DNA from: Ailanthus altissimus
Lineage: Eukaryota > Streptophyta > Magnoliopsida > Sapindales > Simaroubaceae
Direction: 5' to 3'
Assembly: GCA_946807835.1 (NCBI GenBank)
Contig: OX327711.1
Location: 16,527,501-16,591,500 of the forward strand
Length of the DNA stretch: 64,000 bases
Program-made: the position numbers and the translations under genes
Notes under the pieces: generated by a model
What the model saw: only the letters and a program-made list of their open reading frames with translations
The model's database searches: none
What the model was told of the DNA's origin: nothing
Part shown: piece after piece, positions 1-12,193 of the stretch
How positions within the stretch are numbered: position 1 is the stretch's first letter
Layout of the letters: each line of letters opens with the position of its first letter

Positions 1-1461
1 CAGAAGCACGCAAAAGCAACATGAGCAAGGTTTTGGTTTATAACCACCAAAATGGAAAATAATAATAATTAAAAAATTGCAAAGAGAGAAATTATGATAG
101 GGCCATAGAGTCTTGTAAGAGGAATGCTCTCAAATGCATTTCCTCTTTGGCTCTTTGAACTTGGTTCTTTCAAACCCCAAGGTGATAGATGATTATTGAA
201 TGCTGGTACAAGATATGTTCAATTTGTAGCTACAATGAAATTTAGCAGAAGCTACTACAACTCAAATTCATTGGTGGCAAGAAGTTTTCTTTTACTACGA
301 TAGGAAAAATTAAAGACAAGACAACTTAAATTCAGATTGAAAACGGGGCAAATCATCACCATCCAATCAAACTAGGATCACAAGTCACAGAAGCAGAAAA
401 GGCAGGAAAAGACCTTATGCATCAAACCAAACCTGAAACGCCCCTAGTCAGAAGTCAGAATTGATTATCAATCCAATTTTAATTCACATCCTTGATCTCG
501 AGTATGAAGATATTATTAGGCTAACATTGACCAAAACATGCTAGTATATAGTGTCAATAAGGTTTAGGATGATAGTAACAAACAACAAGATTGTGTAGCA
601 ATAGAAATGCAGTTGAATAAAATGTAAAAGCCAAATTTAATGAGTTCTCAGCCAAAAACTGTGGATAAGTAGTGATTTTCTTTTTAAGTTGAATTCAATC
701 TTGCCAAGGAGCAACATTTTGAAATGAACCACATTTGTAACTTGCTACTGTATGGTTGATTGTTCCCTTAACGGGCATCTCTTTCTCTAAGCAACTGCCT
801 AAGGGGCCATACTTTAGAAAGGCCCCACAAAAATTATGTTATGTATATCTGTTAAAATTAAAATAATTTATCTATTTAATATCAACTCTTACGTCTCTGG
901 AAAAAAAATATATCGAACTTTAATGTTAACTTTAAAAAAAAAACAAACTGAGCAATTAATTTTTATTTAGAAGTTAAAATATCACATTAAATTTTACCTA
1001 ATCCTAACCTTAATTTTCACTCTTTTTCCTAAATTGAACATTAAAACTAAGCTTTTATATTCTTTTTCTTTATCTCCAACAAAATTTAATAATTCTTATA
1101 TGAACATTGAACTAACTATTATATTCCTTTTGAACTCTATTAAAGGTGTTAATATTTATCTTTAATATTAATATTGAGCCATTACTTGGCAATCTGAGCT
1201 TTTAATTGAATGGGTTCTCTAATAAAAAGCCCCTAATTTTTCTCTAAATTTTAGATTTATTTTTATTACAAATTAATAGTTAATTAAAAGGCCTGTCTAA
1301 AAATTTACGGCTAAGGCACAAATTCTCATGAGACGCCCCTGCCCTTAACTAGTACGATTACGAGTAGCAATTTTTAGTAGACAAATAATTCGGATCAGCA
1401 AATTATACTAAGAAAAAGAACAAAAAAAAAATCTTTCAAAAAACAAAAAAACCAAAGTTAC
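1..1461 (-). other. Intron 3 of the PAP phosphatase gene (continues beyond the window)
   Basis: This lies downstream of exon 3 in gene orientation. No sequence resembling the next expected exon (the PLVAEED region of the family) was found on the minus strand, so the rest of the gene lies off the left edge. The intron is AT-rich and holds the MITE at 773-1341. Confidence 0.6.
773..1341. mobile_element. hAT-type MITE in the PAP phosphatase intron
   Basis: A 569-bp non-coding element is flanked by an exact 8-bp direct repeat, CCCTTAAC, at 765-772 and 1342-1349. The ends are imperfect inverted repeats: GGGCATCTC on the left and GAGACGCCCCTG on the right, with further similarity inward (CTGCCTAAGGGGCC against GGCTAAGGCAC). 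An 8-bp target duplication with short terminal inverted repeats fits the hAT superfamily. It has no coding capacity. The left end seems to have lost its terminal CA. Confidence 0.62.
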
Positions 1462-2050
1462 CCAAGCTGACTAAAGCCTGAACTCCAAAATCTGCAACCG
1501 TAACCGGAGTTTGGTCATTCTTTTCAAGAATCCGTCCTTCGCTAGAGAAAAGAGATTTCTTGACCTAGCAGTTATAACCATTTAACATAAAATGAAATCT
1601 CACCACGCCTAACCGAAAATTTTGGTGACATCATTGAAAAAATAAAAGAGATGAACAAATAATATGAAGACAAACTCTGGATTCGACAGTGAAACCCAAA
1701 TTTTCATAAAATTGAAGCTGCTAAGAAAAATTACGTCAATGCAAAGACGACAAGCACTCTCCACAACGTCCACTGCAGCTTCGAGCTCTCTATGATATTT
1801 CGCTTTCTGATTTGGAAATGGAAGACTCGACCTGAAAATTTAAAAATAAAAAATAAAAATAAACCACAGAATAATTTAAAACGCAATTGAATATTGAAAA
1901 TGGAGGTAAGCAGAAGTTTGATTCTAATTGGAGAGACAATTGAAGAGACCTTACGGTGAAGAATCGCCTGCGTAGGGGTGTACGGGAAAAAGGATGGGAG
2001 CTGAAGAATGCGAGGGTAGAGGATTGCGGAGTGTAGAGGAGGAGATCCAT
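1462..2050 (-). CDS. PAP-specific phosphatase (3'(2'),5'-bisphosphate nucleotidase-like), 5' part: exons 1-3
   Basis: The family removes the 3'-phosphate of adenosine 3',5'-bisphosphate (PAP), a by-product of sulfation, using Mg2+; organellar forms act in plastid or mitochondrion. Seen: ATG at 2050-2048; exon 1 2050-1950 (donor AG/GTCT), exon 2 1831-1735 (acceptor TTTTCAG, donor GTAATT), exon 3 1564-1462 (donor GTAAC). The exons join in frame to about 100 residues. The start is basic and Ser/Phe-rich, as in a transit peptide, with LRRRFFTVRS at its end. Exon 2 encodes KYHRELEAAVDVVESACRL and exon 3 encodes ILEKNDQTPVTVADFGVQAL, the N-terminal metal-binding region of the inositol monophosphatase fold. 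The later DPxDGT motif would lie beyond the window edge. It resembles, from memory, the predicted mitochondrial PAP phosphatase of Arabidopsis (At4g05090). A simple open frame running through exon 1 into intron 1 is not the protein. Confidence 0.88.
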
Positions 2051-3225
2051 GGACAGAGGATAGTGGAAATAACAGTTGAGTGATGGGAAGTTGGTCGTTG
2101 TTGCTACTTGGTGGTGGTCTTCTGCCCCATTTTGAGCTGGGCCTAGCGACCTCCTATTGGATTGCCTCGTCTAATAATCCAATTACTTGCACCCACTATT
2201 CGTGTACCTGAATGGTAATGGGATGGGAGGAGGCAGGTCTTTCTCGTATCTTACTCTATCCTTTATTTTTTAATATTAAATATTAATTTATATTTATAAA
2301 TTTTAATAATATAAAATTAATCTACATTATAATAAAAATGAATTAAACTAATAAATTATAATAATATGATAATATTCTTTAATAATTTGAATAATAAATT
2401 TTTAAATAAATAATAAATAAAATTAAATAATATTCTAATGCTTAGTATTATTAATTTTTCTATTAATTATTTTATATTCTCTCATTAAAAGTTATGAGAT
2501 TTAGACTTAATTCTTACGAAACAAATAAATTACTTTTAGCTTTTTATTAATTTTATTGAGATAATGTAATAAATAATTTAACATAATTAAATTTACAATA
2601 AATTAGATTAAAAATTACCTCATATGTATCTTCAATAAATGTGTGACATTAAATTTTTATAAAAGAACTTAAATCTAAACTGATAATAAAAATTAGTTGG
2701 TTAAAATTAAATAAAATAAAAAATAATTTTTTTCAAATAATACATAATTATATTCCATACATTTAATTTCATGCCAAAATTAATTTTGAGTACACCTCAA
2801 AGCCTCTAATGTCTTTGAATGTAATTTGTTATGATGAGAACTTACAAATCTATCACTTGTACTAAATGTAAATTCGGATACTACTTTAGATATAAAAATA
2901 GCTAAGATACCTCTAGCCGTAGCATGCAAAGTAGGATATCTAGTTTTGTTCGCTTTTCGCCAGGCTAATATATTAAAGTTAGAGATCTAGGTAAAACAAG
3001 TTCCTCTAAATAATAGTCCAGTTCTAACTTTATATGCTCGCTACTAGCAATGCTACAAACAAATAAGTCAAATGATGAAAATTTGATTGAGAAGATGAAG
3101 CAATTAGAGATTGAGAAGCTTCTTATTCTGTTTTGTACTTTGATTGATATTCTTTCACCAACTTATAACAAATCCTATGAACTTTCTCAATTTCCAACTA
3201 TAAAGTTATGTTGATAAATTTTTGG
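2051..3225. other. Intergenic, promoter side of the PAP phosphatase gene, then AT-rich DNA
   Basis: 2051-2260 is the higher-GC 5' flank of the minus-strand gene. 2260-2780 is very AT-rich without coding signal. 2780-3225 shows no recognisable gene or clean repeat. No clear TATA box was identified. Confidence 0.5.
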
Positions 3226-3510
3226 AAAGTAAAAATCCAATAATTTCATCTTAAATCTTGAATGGTTTAAGGACTTATATCACAATTTATATGTTTATAT
3301 TTCTGTAATATGTATTCTCTCCCATCAACAGTGCGCTTTATATATAATCTGCATATTCCTTATCATAAATAAATTAGGTTATTCAAATTATTTTTATCCT
3401 ATTAAGAGGTAGATATGAATCATTTTTATTTCAATCAAAATACTTAAATAATTGAATATATGTAGAATTCTATATTTTAGGAGATCAATCTAAAATAAAA
3501 TTATAAAATT
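3226..3510 (-). repeat. Copia A 3' LTR (approximate)
   Basis: About 280 bp aligns by eye with 11906-12193, including a shared GACTTATA.CACAATTTAT stretch, CTCCCATCAA, ATTAAGAGGT and the AATTCTATAT end. The two copies are clearly diverged, consistent with an old insertion. Confidence 0.6.
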
Positions 3511-5023
3511 TTCCCACTTAGTCCATATATTCCATCTTTCATCATAATAAAAAATAAATGCATGAATCATGGATCTTCCATATATTACAATACATTATAT
3601 CTCTTAATATAAGTTCATATTATTTAATGAATAAATTATATGTTTATTTTAGATTTAAACTTGATGATATTTCTCAAATGAATATGTACACAATTAATAA
3701 TTAAATATGAGAAAATATCAACTTAAATAGAGTTTCGTAACATTAGTCCCAATGATAAAAATTACATAGAGGAACTAAGTCATATTTTGTCTAATGATTC
3801 TTCAATTTTCATAATGGCATGCCTTTAGTCAAAGGATCAAGCTATCATAACTTCAGTGGTAACGTGTATAATGACTACTGTTTTCTCTTAACACATTTTT
3901 TATGGCTAAATACTTAATATCAATGTGTTTATTTCGACTACCACTTTTATAATTTTTAACCATAAAACTATAGCTAAATTGTTGCAATATATTGGCCATG
4001 GCTTAAAGATTGAATCTATAATTCTAAGGCTGGATATGAAACTCTCTATTATATACTATATAAGATAGTTTCAAAATATGAAACATACATATATATAGCA
4101 TGTAATTCTTGGTCTCGTAAAGGTTATCACTTTCTTTGGAGTTCTCTAGTGGTCTATTAATGGATTACTCTGATATTTTTCTAAGATTTCTTTTGAAGTT
4201 CATTTCTCGAACACTGGTTCAAGTTGAATCTACCACCATTCACAATGAGAGTTATACTTAGTGAACAATATTTTATTTGAAATCTCTTTATTGATATAAG
4301 TTTTTTGAGACAGACATAAAATACTTTGAAATCTATCTTTATGTACCTTAATCCTAATAAAATAAGATGAATCACCTATATTGTTCACATTAAAACTTTC
4401 AGAGAGAAATTGTTTCAACTCATGTAGTAAACCTTTATCATTAGTTACAAAGTAAAATGTCATCCACATATAGAATAAGGAAACAAATTTTGCTCCCACT
4501 GACCTTCCCTATATGCATTAATTCATTATGTTCTCTATGAATCCAAATGAAGAGATAATATTATAAAATTTTAATACTACTGATGGGAGGCTTGTTTTAA
4601 TCCATATATAGATTTCTTGAGTTTGTATACCAAATACTCATCATTATTAAAGGAAAATCCTTCTGGTTGTTTCATATAAACCTCTTTCTTTAGTTCTTCA
4701 TTGAAAATGTTATTTTTATATCTATTTGTTACAGCTCTAAGTCAAAATGATCAACTAATTCTATCAAGATACAGAAAGAATCCTTTTTAAATATAGGAGA
4801 GAAAGTCTCCTTGTAGTCAATTCCTACCTTTTGAGTGGATCCTTTAGTAAGGAGTCGTACTTTATATCTTTCGATGTTACCCAATAATACTTTTTTGTTT
4901 GTTTTAAAGACTCATTTATATTCAATTGTTTTTGCACCATTAGGCAACTTAATAAAATCCCAAACTCTGTTAAATACCATAGAATTTAACTATCTTTCAT
5001 GGCATAATACCGATTCCTTACAA
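3511..5023 (-). pseudogene. Copia A pol remnant: reverse transcriptase (C-terminal part) and RNase H
   Basis: On the minus strand, 4499-4230 encodes a copia RT stretch with ATNDKGLLHE-like and LSQKTYINK-like motifs (seen as VTNDKGLLHELKQF and LCLSQKTYINKEI). The catalytic YVDD is degraded to MWMT in this frame. Further pieces toward 4900 match the upstream palm region and those below 4200 the RNase H side. Frames are broken repeatedly. The continuation of pol is at 7438 and above, beyond the inserted solo LTR. Confidence 0.7.
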
Positions 5024-5028
5024 CTTAT

Positions 5029-7432
5029 TGTTGGGATTTGTGCTTATGTGTCATCCCATTATATATAAATAGTTAATGGTAGTATTTATACAATTATCAT
5101 TTCTAATAAAATCGTTAATATTATTTATAATAAATTGTAAGATGCTTGTAACATTTCAAACATTGTATGATCTAAAGGAGTTCAGATATGGTCTAAACGA
5201 GTTTAGATTTATCTGAACTCCTTTAGATCAGTGCTAAGAGTTAGCAACGCTAATAGTTAAAAGTATTAAGAGTTAGTGGTGTTAAGAGTTAGCAGATTAA
5301 TAGAGTTAGCGAAATCTAAACAGTTAGAGCCTTGTCTGAAATGGGACAATGACTTAAGAATATATTTATAATGACATAGCTGCAAAGAGTTGTAGATGGT
5401 GTTAAGAAATGTCATTATATAAGTATGTTCTCAAACATAATATTCATGATTTAATTTTATCGATGCGGGTCTATTATGGAACCCATCAATATAAACTAGT
5501 ATATGTCTATATCTAGATGGTCTAAATAGTTAGTTTTAGTAAACTATGAGCTTAATGGAAGCTCGTATAAACATACAGGTATTCAGTGAGGACTGGATAT
5601 TGAACAGACTCACAAAGACCTCTAATAGACATCTCATAAAGCTGTCAATGGAAGGTCTTCTGAATTAAATAGTATTTGTGGTTCTTTGAACTCAGCGCCA
5701 CGGTGGGCTTGTGAGTGATCCACCATATTTTGATTTCACACATGTCAGAGACCTTTCATGGTCTGACCGCTGGGTGTCACTAGGTATAATTCGATGCTCA
5801 TGGAGTTCAATGTGCGTAGATATGGGATCCATCAGCTCATATAAGTGGGTTGTATATCCTGATGCTCTAAGATTATATTTTAGAAAGTCTTGTAGCCACA
5901 AGTATAAACCTTGAAAAATATATTCTGAAGGGATAAACAATATCACAAAAGTGTTTGTGGATATTGTTTAAGAAAATATAAATCTGGAGACAAGTTGATG
6001 GTTGAGAAAATAGAGATTTGACCGTGATGATCTATATCTCTGCTCTTCTAAGATATAAATGATGGAGGAATTATACAAATATACAATAACCTCAACTTGC
6101 ATGGTCTAACACGCTGATTTGTAATATCTGTAATGTGTGTGTGAGGCATTGTTCACGGATGTATGAAGGAGCTCTATATGACAAATCAGGTGTAGACCTA
6201 GAGAGTCTCACAATATGAAGTGTACTCGTTGCGCACTAGGGTAGCGGATTGGATTGAATAATCGATCCAATAAATTTCAGCAAAATAGAATAATTGCTTT
6301 AGGATCCCTCGGGATGTGCATTTGTCAAGACTCAATTATTAAGTACATTTTAAATTAACTAATGTTAATTAATAGGATGTTGACAAGTGGTAAAATTTGT
6401 TCTATTATTTGATTTTACCTTAATTTTACCATTTAACCTTAGTAGTAAAAATTAGTAAGGTAAAAAGTAATTAATCAAAATTATTTTGAATAATTAAATT
6501 AGATATTATTATTATATTATTAGATAACATGATTATATATATTAATCATGGCCATTGTATTTTAATATAATGAGGGGCCTAGATGTGGTCATTTATTTAC
6601 CTAATATGATTAAAATAATTATATTTGTTAGGTAATGATTTACTTAGGTGACCATTATTCTAGTGCTTAATAAATTAATCCTAAGTGGGAGATCAATAAT
6701 TAAATTGGTGGAGCACTTATTTTTATTTTATCAAAAAGTGTTAAATAACAAAAACAAAATTTTAGCTAACAATTGATTGATTGATTGATTTTGGAGGAGA
6801 TAATTCGATTAAGCAATTCAAGATAAGTGAGAGAGTTTTGGTTTTGTGTTTTTCAAGTGTTGAAAGCAAAAGGAACTTCTCTTCATCTTCTTCTCTCATG
6901 AATGGATCAAAATGAATAAATAAAAATGGAGAAAGAGATTAGTAATTATAGACAAGAATTGTACTAAAATTAATTAATCTATGGAAATTATTTCTATCAT
7001 TTAAATAAGAGTTGTATGTAAATGTTTACCATCTCTATTTAAGAATCAAATAATTTGTGTTCAAAGAGTTTGAATACATGTGCTGAAAATTGTAAAACTA
7101 AGCTACCATTCTAGCTCCATAATCCCACCAAACCGTTATGGACTAGAATTGTTCAACAATTCACTTCAATGTGAGCTCTTTAATTAGATTGTTAGAGGAC
7201 TTGATGAATTTATAAAGCTACCTTCATTAAGTAAGTGTTATTTACATTTTAATTTTATGCACACAATCGTTCATCATGTATAAGCTGTTGTATAATAATT
7301 ATACTTGAGCATATATGTGATATATGTGGTTAAATTAATTAAATTGGGTATATATGTTAACATGCTTCTGCTGCGTGTAGTAATTTTTTAAATTACGTAT
7401 ACACTCGTATGTCATACACTTGATTTCCAACA
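5029..7432 (+). mobile_element. Solo LTR, family L, copy 1 (2.4 kb) inside Copia A pol
   Basis: Starts TGTTGGGATTTGTG and ends TTTCCAACA, i.e. TG...CA with a short inverted TGTTGG/CCAACA. It is flanked by exact 5-bp duplications CTTAT at 5024-5028 and 7433-7437. Size 2404 bp, no coding capacity, no internal primer-binding site or polypurine tract, so it behaves as a solo LTR. Related sequences lie at 17712-19325, 28450-30949 plus 40476-40534 (inverted), and 40840-43165. Short open frames on both strands near 5700-5950 are chance frames in this non-coding repeat. Confidence 0.8.
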
Positions 7433-7437
7433 CTTAT

Positions 7438-9960
7438 GGCTTGTAAAAATGTTTCAGGGCTATTTTTTACTCTAATGTTATAGTCCAATTATTCTAAATA
7501 CATAATATAATCACTAATAATTGTTGATTTCTTTTCTCTAGTAGATTTCCTTAATGTTATATCAATATTTTTCTAAAGAATATATTGTGCAAATGGTTGT
7601 TCATCAGTTTCAGGTAATTCTTGAACAACTTAATCTACCGAATTGTTATCAACAGCTTGTGGTACTTCAGTGATTGGTTCCACAACGTTCATTTGGACCT
7701 TAAAAGTATTATGAATAATAATCAATTTTTTACTTGAGGTGAAAGGTTGAGATTTAATATGATCTCTCCCAGGAATGATGTTCTAGGATTGATCGCTTTT
7801 ATTATTCAATTCATTCTCAAGAAAATTTGCATTTCTTGATTTCACAATCCTAGTGTTATGAGATGTACAGTAAAATCTGTACCCTTTTGGACCTTTTGGC
7901 ATATCTAATTAAATACCTACTAATGATCCTTGCGTCCAGTTTCCTCTTTTGTGGATTATAAACTCTTACTTTAAACGGACATCCCCAAATGTGTATATAT
8001 TACAAACTTAGTTTTCAATCTTTCAATAACTCAAATGGTGTCTTTAAGGCTGCCTTAGTTGAAACTCAATTTAATATATATACTATAAGAGTTTTAGTCC
8101 ACAAAGATTTAAGAAGCTTAGAGCTATTAAGCATACTTCGTACCATATTGAATAATGTTCAATTTCTTTTTTTTGCTACACCATTTTAATCTGGAGAACC
8201 AGGCATGGGGTATTAGACAAATATCCATGTTCTTAAAGAAACTTCACAAATAGACTAGGTGCTTGTCCATCCTCAGTGTTTCTACCATAATATATTCCAC
8301 CTCAATCAGTTTTCACGATCTTAATTTATTTTTTGCATTGTTTCTCTACTTTAGTCTTAAATAATTTAAAGGCATCTAGTGCTTCGTTCTTGCTATGAAG
8401 CATGTAAAGATATATGTATCGTGAATAATTATCTATAAAAATAATGAAGTACTTCGGACTATATGAGTCAATGTCAAGACTATAAATATTTGAATATATG
8501 ATCTCTAATATATACATACCCCTCTTGGTACCTTTTTAAGACTTATGAGTTTGCTTTCCCTTAATATAGTCCATACAAGCATAAAAAAAAGTAAAATCCA
8601 GAGTACTAAGTACTCTATCATTTTACTAATCTCTTTATTCTTTCTATGGAAATATGTCATAATCTCTAATGCAAAAATATAGAGAAATTTTGATTCATAA
8701 CACATCGTTTAATGACAGTGTGAACATGTATAGCATTATAATTAGTTTCATTTTACAAATTAGTGGAAAAGAACCATTAGACAATATACCATTCCCAAAA
8801 GATCATATATATATAATAAAAAAAATTGAAAGATATATTTGAAAGATTGAAAGAATAGTCTAAGGGTGCAAGTCTTGAAACTGAAATTTACTTCCTAGTA
8901 AAAACTAGGAATTTAAATGGTCTTTTTCAATTCAAAATAAAATCATTACTTAGAACTAAATTGCATGTTCCAGTAGTCTCTATATGTGAAAGCATTTTAT
9001 TTTCAAAATAGATGCATTATTCACTTCTTACTGGCTTCTTTAGATTTTACATACTTTATAAGATATTCGAAATATGGATTGTAGAATGAGAATCAATCCA
9101 CCATGTGTTATAAATGACATCAACCATGTTATATTCATAAAAAAATAAGATTGGATTTTCTTTTTAAGTCATTTCTTAAGTTTGATGCAATTATTCTTCA
9201 TGTGTCCTTTTTTTTTTACAAAAAAAACATACTTGGATTCTTCTTTTTCTTTTTTAGTTCACCTTAAGGTAGTATTTTACCTTTTCGTTTTTTTTGGCTT
9301 GATTTTGATTTTTTCCTTGTGTTGCCATTACTGCACTTTTACCCAATTCTATTGCCAACCTTTCTTTCTCTTGAACACACATGGTCAATAATTTATTAAT
9401 TGACCATTTATCTCTATGTCTGTTGTAAGATATTTTAAAGGTCCATATTATTGTAGCAGGGTATTCAATATATAGTGCACAATAAAAGACTTAGACATCA
9501 TAACCTCAAGAGTTTTCAATTAAGCCATAATGTCTCTCATTTGCACGATGTGCTCATGCAAGCCTCTAATACTTTTATAACTAGGGTTCTAGTAAGTGCC
9601 TTATTTGAAGTCTCATATTGTTCATCAATAGCTTTTAGTAATGTCTGGACATTGTTGTTCGGCTAAACCACAAATAATAACAAGAATTTTAGTCTTTATA
9701 AACATTACACTAAGACAATTAGATCGTTTCTATTGTTCATAAAGAGTAATTTCTTCTAAAGTGTTGGTCACAGTAATGGTTCATTTTTCCTAATATTATA
9801 ATCAATGTCCATCCACTCTAAATAAAGGAGAATTCTTTTCTTTTATATTTTATAGTTATCATCCTTTAATTCAGCAATTTTATATCTTATATTAGAGAAT
9901 TTCGCAAGTTAAATGATTGCAAAATATACATGCTTACGATTAAGGTTTTGAGATTAATAA
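7438..9960 (-). pseudogene. Copia A gag to integrase remnant
   Basis: Read on the minus strand from 9960: a gag remnant with LEWMDIDY and LLKAIDEQYETS-type motifs of copia UBN2 gag proteins, a zinc-knuckle remnant near 9190 (KKGHMKNNCIKL in a shifted frame), a WWIDSxxxxHIS protease-region remnant near 9090, and integrase remnants at 8517-8326 with IDNYSRYIYLY. Multiple stops and frameshifts. 7440-7700 belongs to the RT linker side, next to the solo LTR. Confidence 0.68.
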
Positions 9961-9964
9961 GCTT

Positions 9965-10440
9965 ATATCATGTTTCATTAATGTTCATAAATTATAAATT
10001 TAGTGACATAGAACTTGCTTGTGGGTTAAAGTTCCAATTCAATTAGATTCATTATAACTAATGATATAATATATATCATGTTTTACCAATGTAAATCATG
10101 ATTTAAAATTATGAATCTAGTGACATAGAACTTACCTATGGGCTAAAGTTCTAATTCAATTAAATTCACTTATGACTTTATGATATAATATATATCATAT
10201 TATATCAATGTAAATCATGATTCAAAATTATGAATCTAGTAACCTAAAACTTACATGTGAGCTAAAGTTTTAATTCAGTTAGATTTATTTATCACTTTAT
10301 GATAAAATATATATAATGTTTTATCAATATTAACCCTGATTCAAAATTATAAATCTAGTGACATCGAACTTACCTATGGGTTAAAGTTTAAATTCAATTA
10401 GATTCATTAATAACTTTATGATAAAACTGTTATATGTTCC
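9965..10440. repeat. Tandem repeat, four units of 117-119 bp, in the Copia A leader
   Basis: The landmark AGTGACATAGAACTT or a close variant begins at 10002, 10119, 10238 and 10357, spacings of 117, 119 and 119 bp. Each unit also carries GGGTTAAAGTT, ATTCAATTAGATTCA, ATATATATCATG and TCAAAATTATGAATCT. It lies between the gag start and the 5' LTR, so it is a leader (untranslated) array of the retrotransposon. Units differ by scattered substitutions. Confidence 0.85.
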
Positions 10441-11029
10441 ATTTCCTGATTCTTGTAGGTAGATTTGGAAATATAATGTAACATTTTATCCTAATTAATC
10501 ATATAAATATAATAAAATTTTATGTGGGATAAAATTTAATATATTAAGTATGATTAATCATGATTAATGTCCTTTTCTTCATGTGATCCTAAAATTTTTA
10601 ATATATAATATTACATAATTAAGGATGTTGTGGCTAATCCCTAATTAATTAAAATTATATGGAGCAAAAATTTTAATATATAATTTTGCAAAATTAAGAA
10701 TGTTGTTAATTAAAATTATCTGAATCACTAGACATTTTATTCAAAAAATTCTTCTTAAGTATGTGCAACAGTGACATCATTATAAATATGAACATAATAT
10801 AAAATATATATACTGAATTATTCTACTTAAATTGTCTGCAAAAAATTGAATAAACAATAAATTACACATACAAATATTAATATAATTTAAGCACATAAAT
10901 ATTAAAATAAAATAAAGTCTTCTTTTAATTGCCAAATTAAGACTTATTTATAAAAATTTCAAAACTTTAGGCCAAAACTATAATTACTCAAAATATGAAG
11001 GGCTAAATGAAAATATACAATACGGGTCT

Positions 11030-11330
11030 ATTTTTAAACTTTAAAATTTTGAGACCACACTGTAACTAACTGAAACTTTGAGGGTTAAAATGTAATTAAC
11101 CAAAAAGTTAAGGGCTAAAATGTTATTATATGAAATACTTAAGGGGTCCAAATATAATTATCCAAAAGATTAGGGGCCAAACTATTATTATCTAAACATT
11201 TGGGGCTAAACTATAATTATTTAAATATTTAAGGGCTAAATCATAATTACTTAATATTATAGGGACTTCTTGTAAATATTTAAGCATTTTAAGGTCAAAA
11301 TATAATTTATTAAAATACGGAGGGGCTTAA
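11030..11330. repeat. Degenerate short tandem repeat, unit about 35-40 bp
   Basis: About seven or eight imperfect copies of a motif like AGGGGCTAAAATGTAATTAT followed by a short AAATATT-type tail. The array lies in the long 5' leader of Copia A and has no coding signal. Confidence 0.7.
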
Positions 11331-11346
11331 TGGCGATTACGCGACA

Positions 11347-11455
11347 GACATGTTGTTTGTTCCAAGGGCAATCAGGCGGACGACATGTCATTTGCTTAAT
11401 TGGCTTAATAGCCAAATGACATATCGTCCGTTTAACGAATGCCAAACAATATGTC
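11347..11455. repeat. Long imperfect hairpin (nested inverted repeats)
   Basis: The inner stem pairs 11377-11394 (CGGACGACATGTCATTTG) with 11413-11430, one mismatch over 18 bp, around an 18-base loop. The outer stem pairs 11347-11359 (GACATGTTGTTTG) with 11443-11455, again one mismatch. Local GC content is higher than the surroundings. It lies in the Copia A leader between the short tandem array and the 5' LTR. Confidence 0.75.
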
Positions 11456-11905
11456 TTTCGATATCATCTTCTTCATCCAGTCGGGTCGTGAGACCTAATT
11501 TGTAGATCCGCGATCTATTTCTAACTTTGTTTGGAAATTCGATCATATCTCAGTTATTCAGGTTCTAAATTCAACATTTCAAGTGTCAAAAAGCTCGAAA
11601 TTCAATTTCTCAATGTTTTCTAGTTTAGTTGTTATTAAGAACCCCTAAACAATACACTTCAAATCAAAATTCAAATTTGGTCATTAATGAAGTTTTTTAG
11701 ATTTGCAAAACAAGGAAGATGTTATAACAGTTTTCATACCACATGTTAGTTCTTTATACAATCTAATCATATTTAATAACTTAATAAACAATTAGATTAA
11801 TACATAATAAAAATAAAACCTAAAACGGACACACCTCTCACTATTAATAACTATAACAATCTAGAAACGAACTTAAATATATTTAAGAGCTTCTAAAGCT
11901 TAATC

Positions 11906-12193
11906 AACCTCTATAAGATAGTTTATATCATTAAAACAAGATTGAATGGCTCAGGGACTTATAACACAATTTATGTGTTTATATTTTTATAATGCGTATC
12001 ATCTCCCATCAAGAGTACACTTTATATATAATAAGCATATTTCTTATCATAAATGGATTAGAATTATTCAGATTATTCTTATCATATTAAGAGGTTGATA
12101 TAGACCACTTTTATTTCAATTAAAATACTTAAGTGATTGAATAGGTATAGAATTCTATATATTTGGTGATCAATGTAAAATAAAATTCTAACA
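11906..12193 (-). repeat. Copia A 5' LTR (approximate)
   Basis: Partner of the repeat at 3226-3510. On the minus strand it starts TGTTAGAATTTTATTTTAC at 12193, a typical copia LTR start. The inner boundary is not well defined, and no primer-binding site was recognised next to it. Confidence 0.6.

Larger units (their letters stand above)
3226..12193 (-). mobile_element. Copia A: degenerate Ty1/copia retrotransposon, interrupted
   Basis: A minus-strand element with LTR-like direct repeats near 3226-3510 and 11906-12193; both contain the CTCCCATCAA region and end in AATTCTATAT followed by AAAATAAAATT. On the minus strand, gag lies at about 9960-9200, a degenerate zinc knuckle near 9190, integrase remnants at 8700-8320, then RT and RNase H remnants at 7700-7440 and 4900-3520, the copia order. 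A polypurine-like AAGTGGGAAAAT abuts the lower LTR near 3510. Many stops and frameshifts mean it is dead. A solo LTR interrupts pol at 5029-7432. The outer LTR boundaries are approximate and no target duplication was resolved. Confidence 0.75.

Noticed and set aside
4181..4375. Second minus-strand frame overlapping the copia RT remnant
   Set aside because: Shadow of the RT frame; only the 4499-4230 frame shows copia motifs.
5692..5946. Overlapping open frames on both strands inside the first solo LTR
   Set aside because: Chance frames in a non-coding repeat; the matching region of the other family copies does not keep them open.
9965..10440. Regular repeats considered as a CRISPR array
   Set aside because: The units are contiguous 118-bp tandem copies without unique spacers, in a plant retrotransposon leader.
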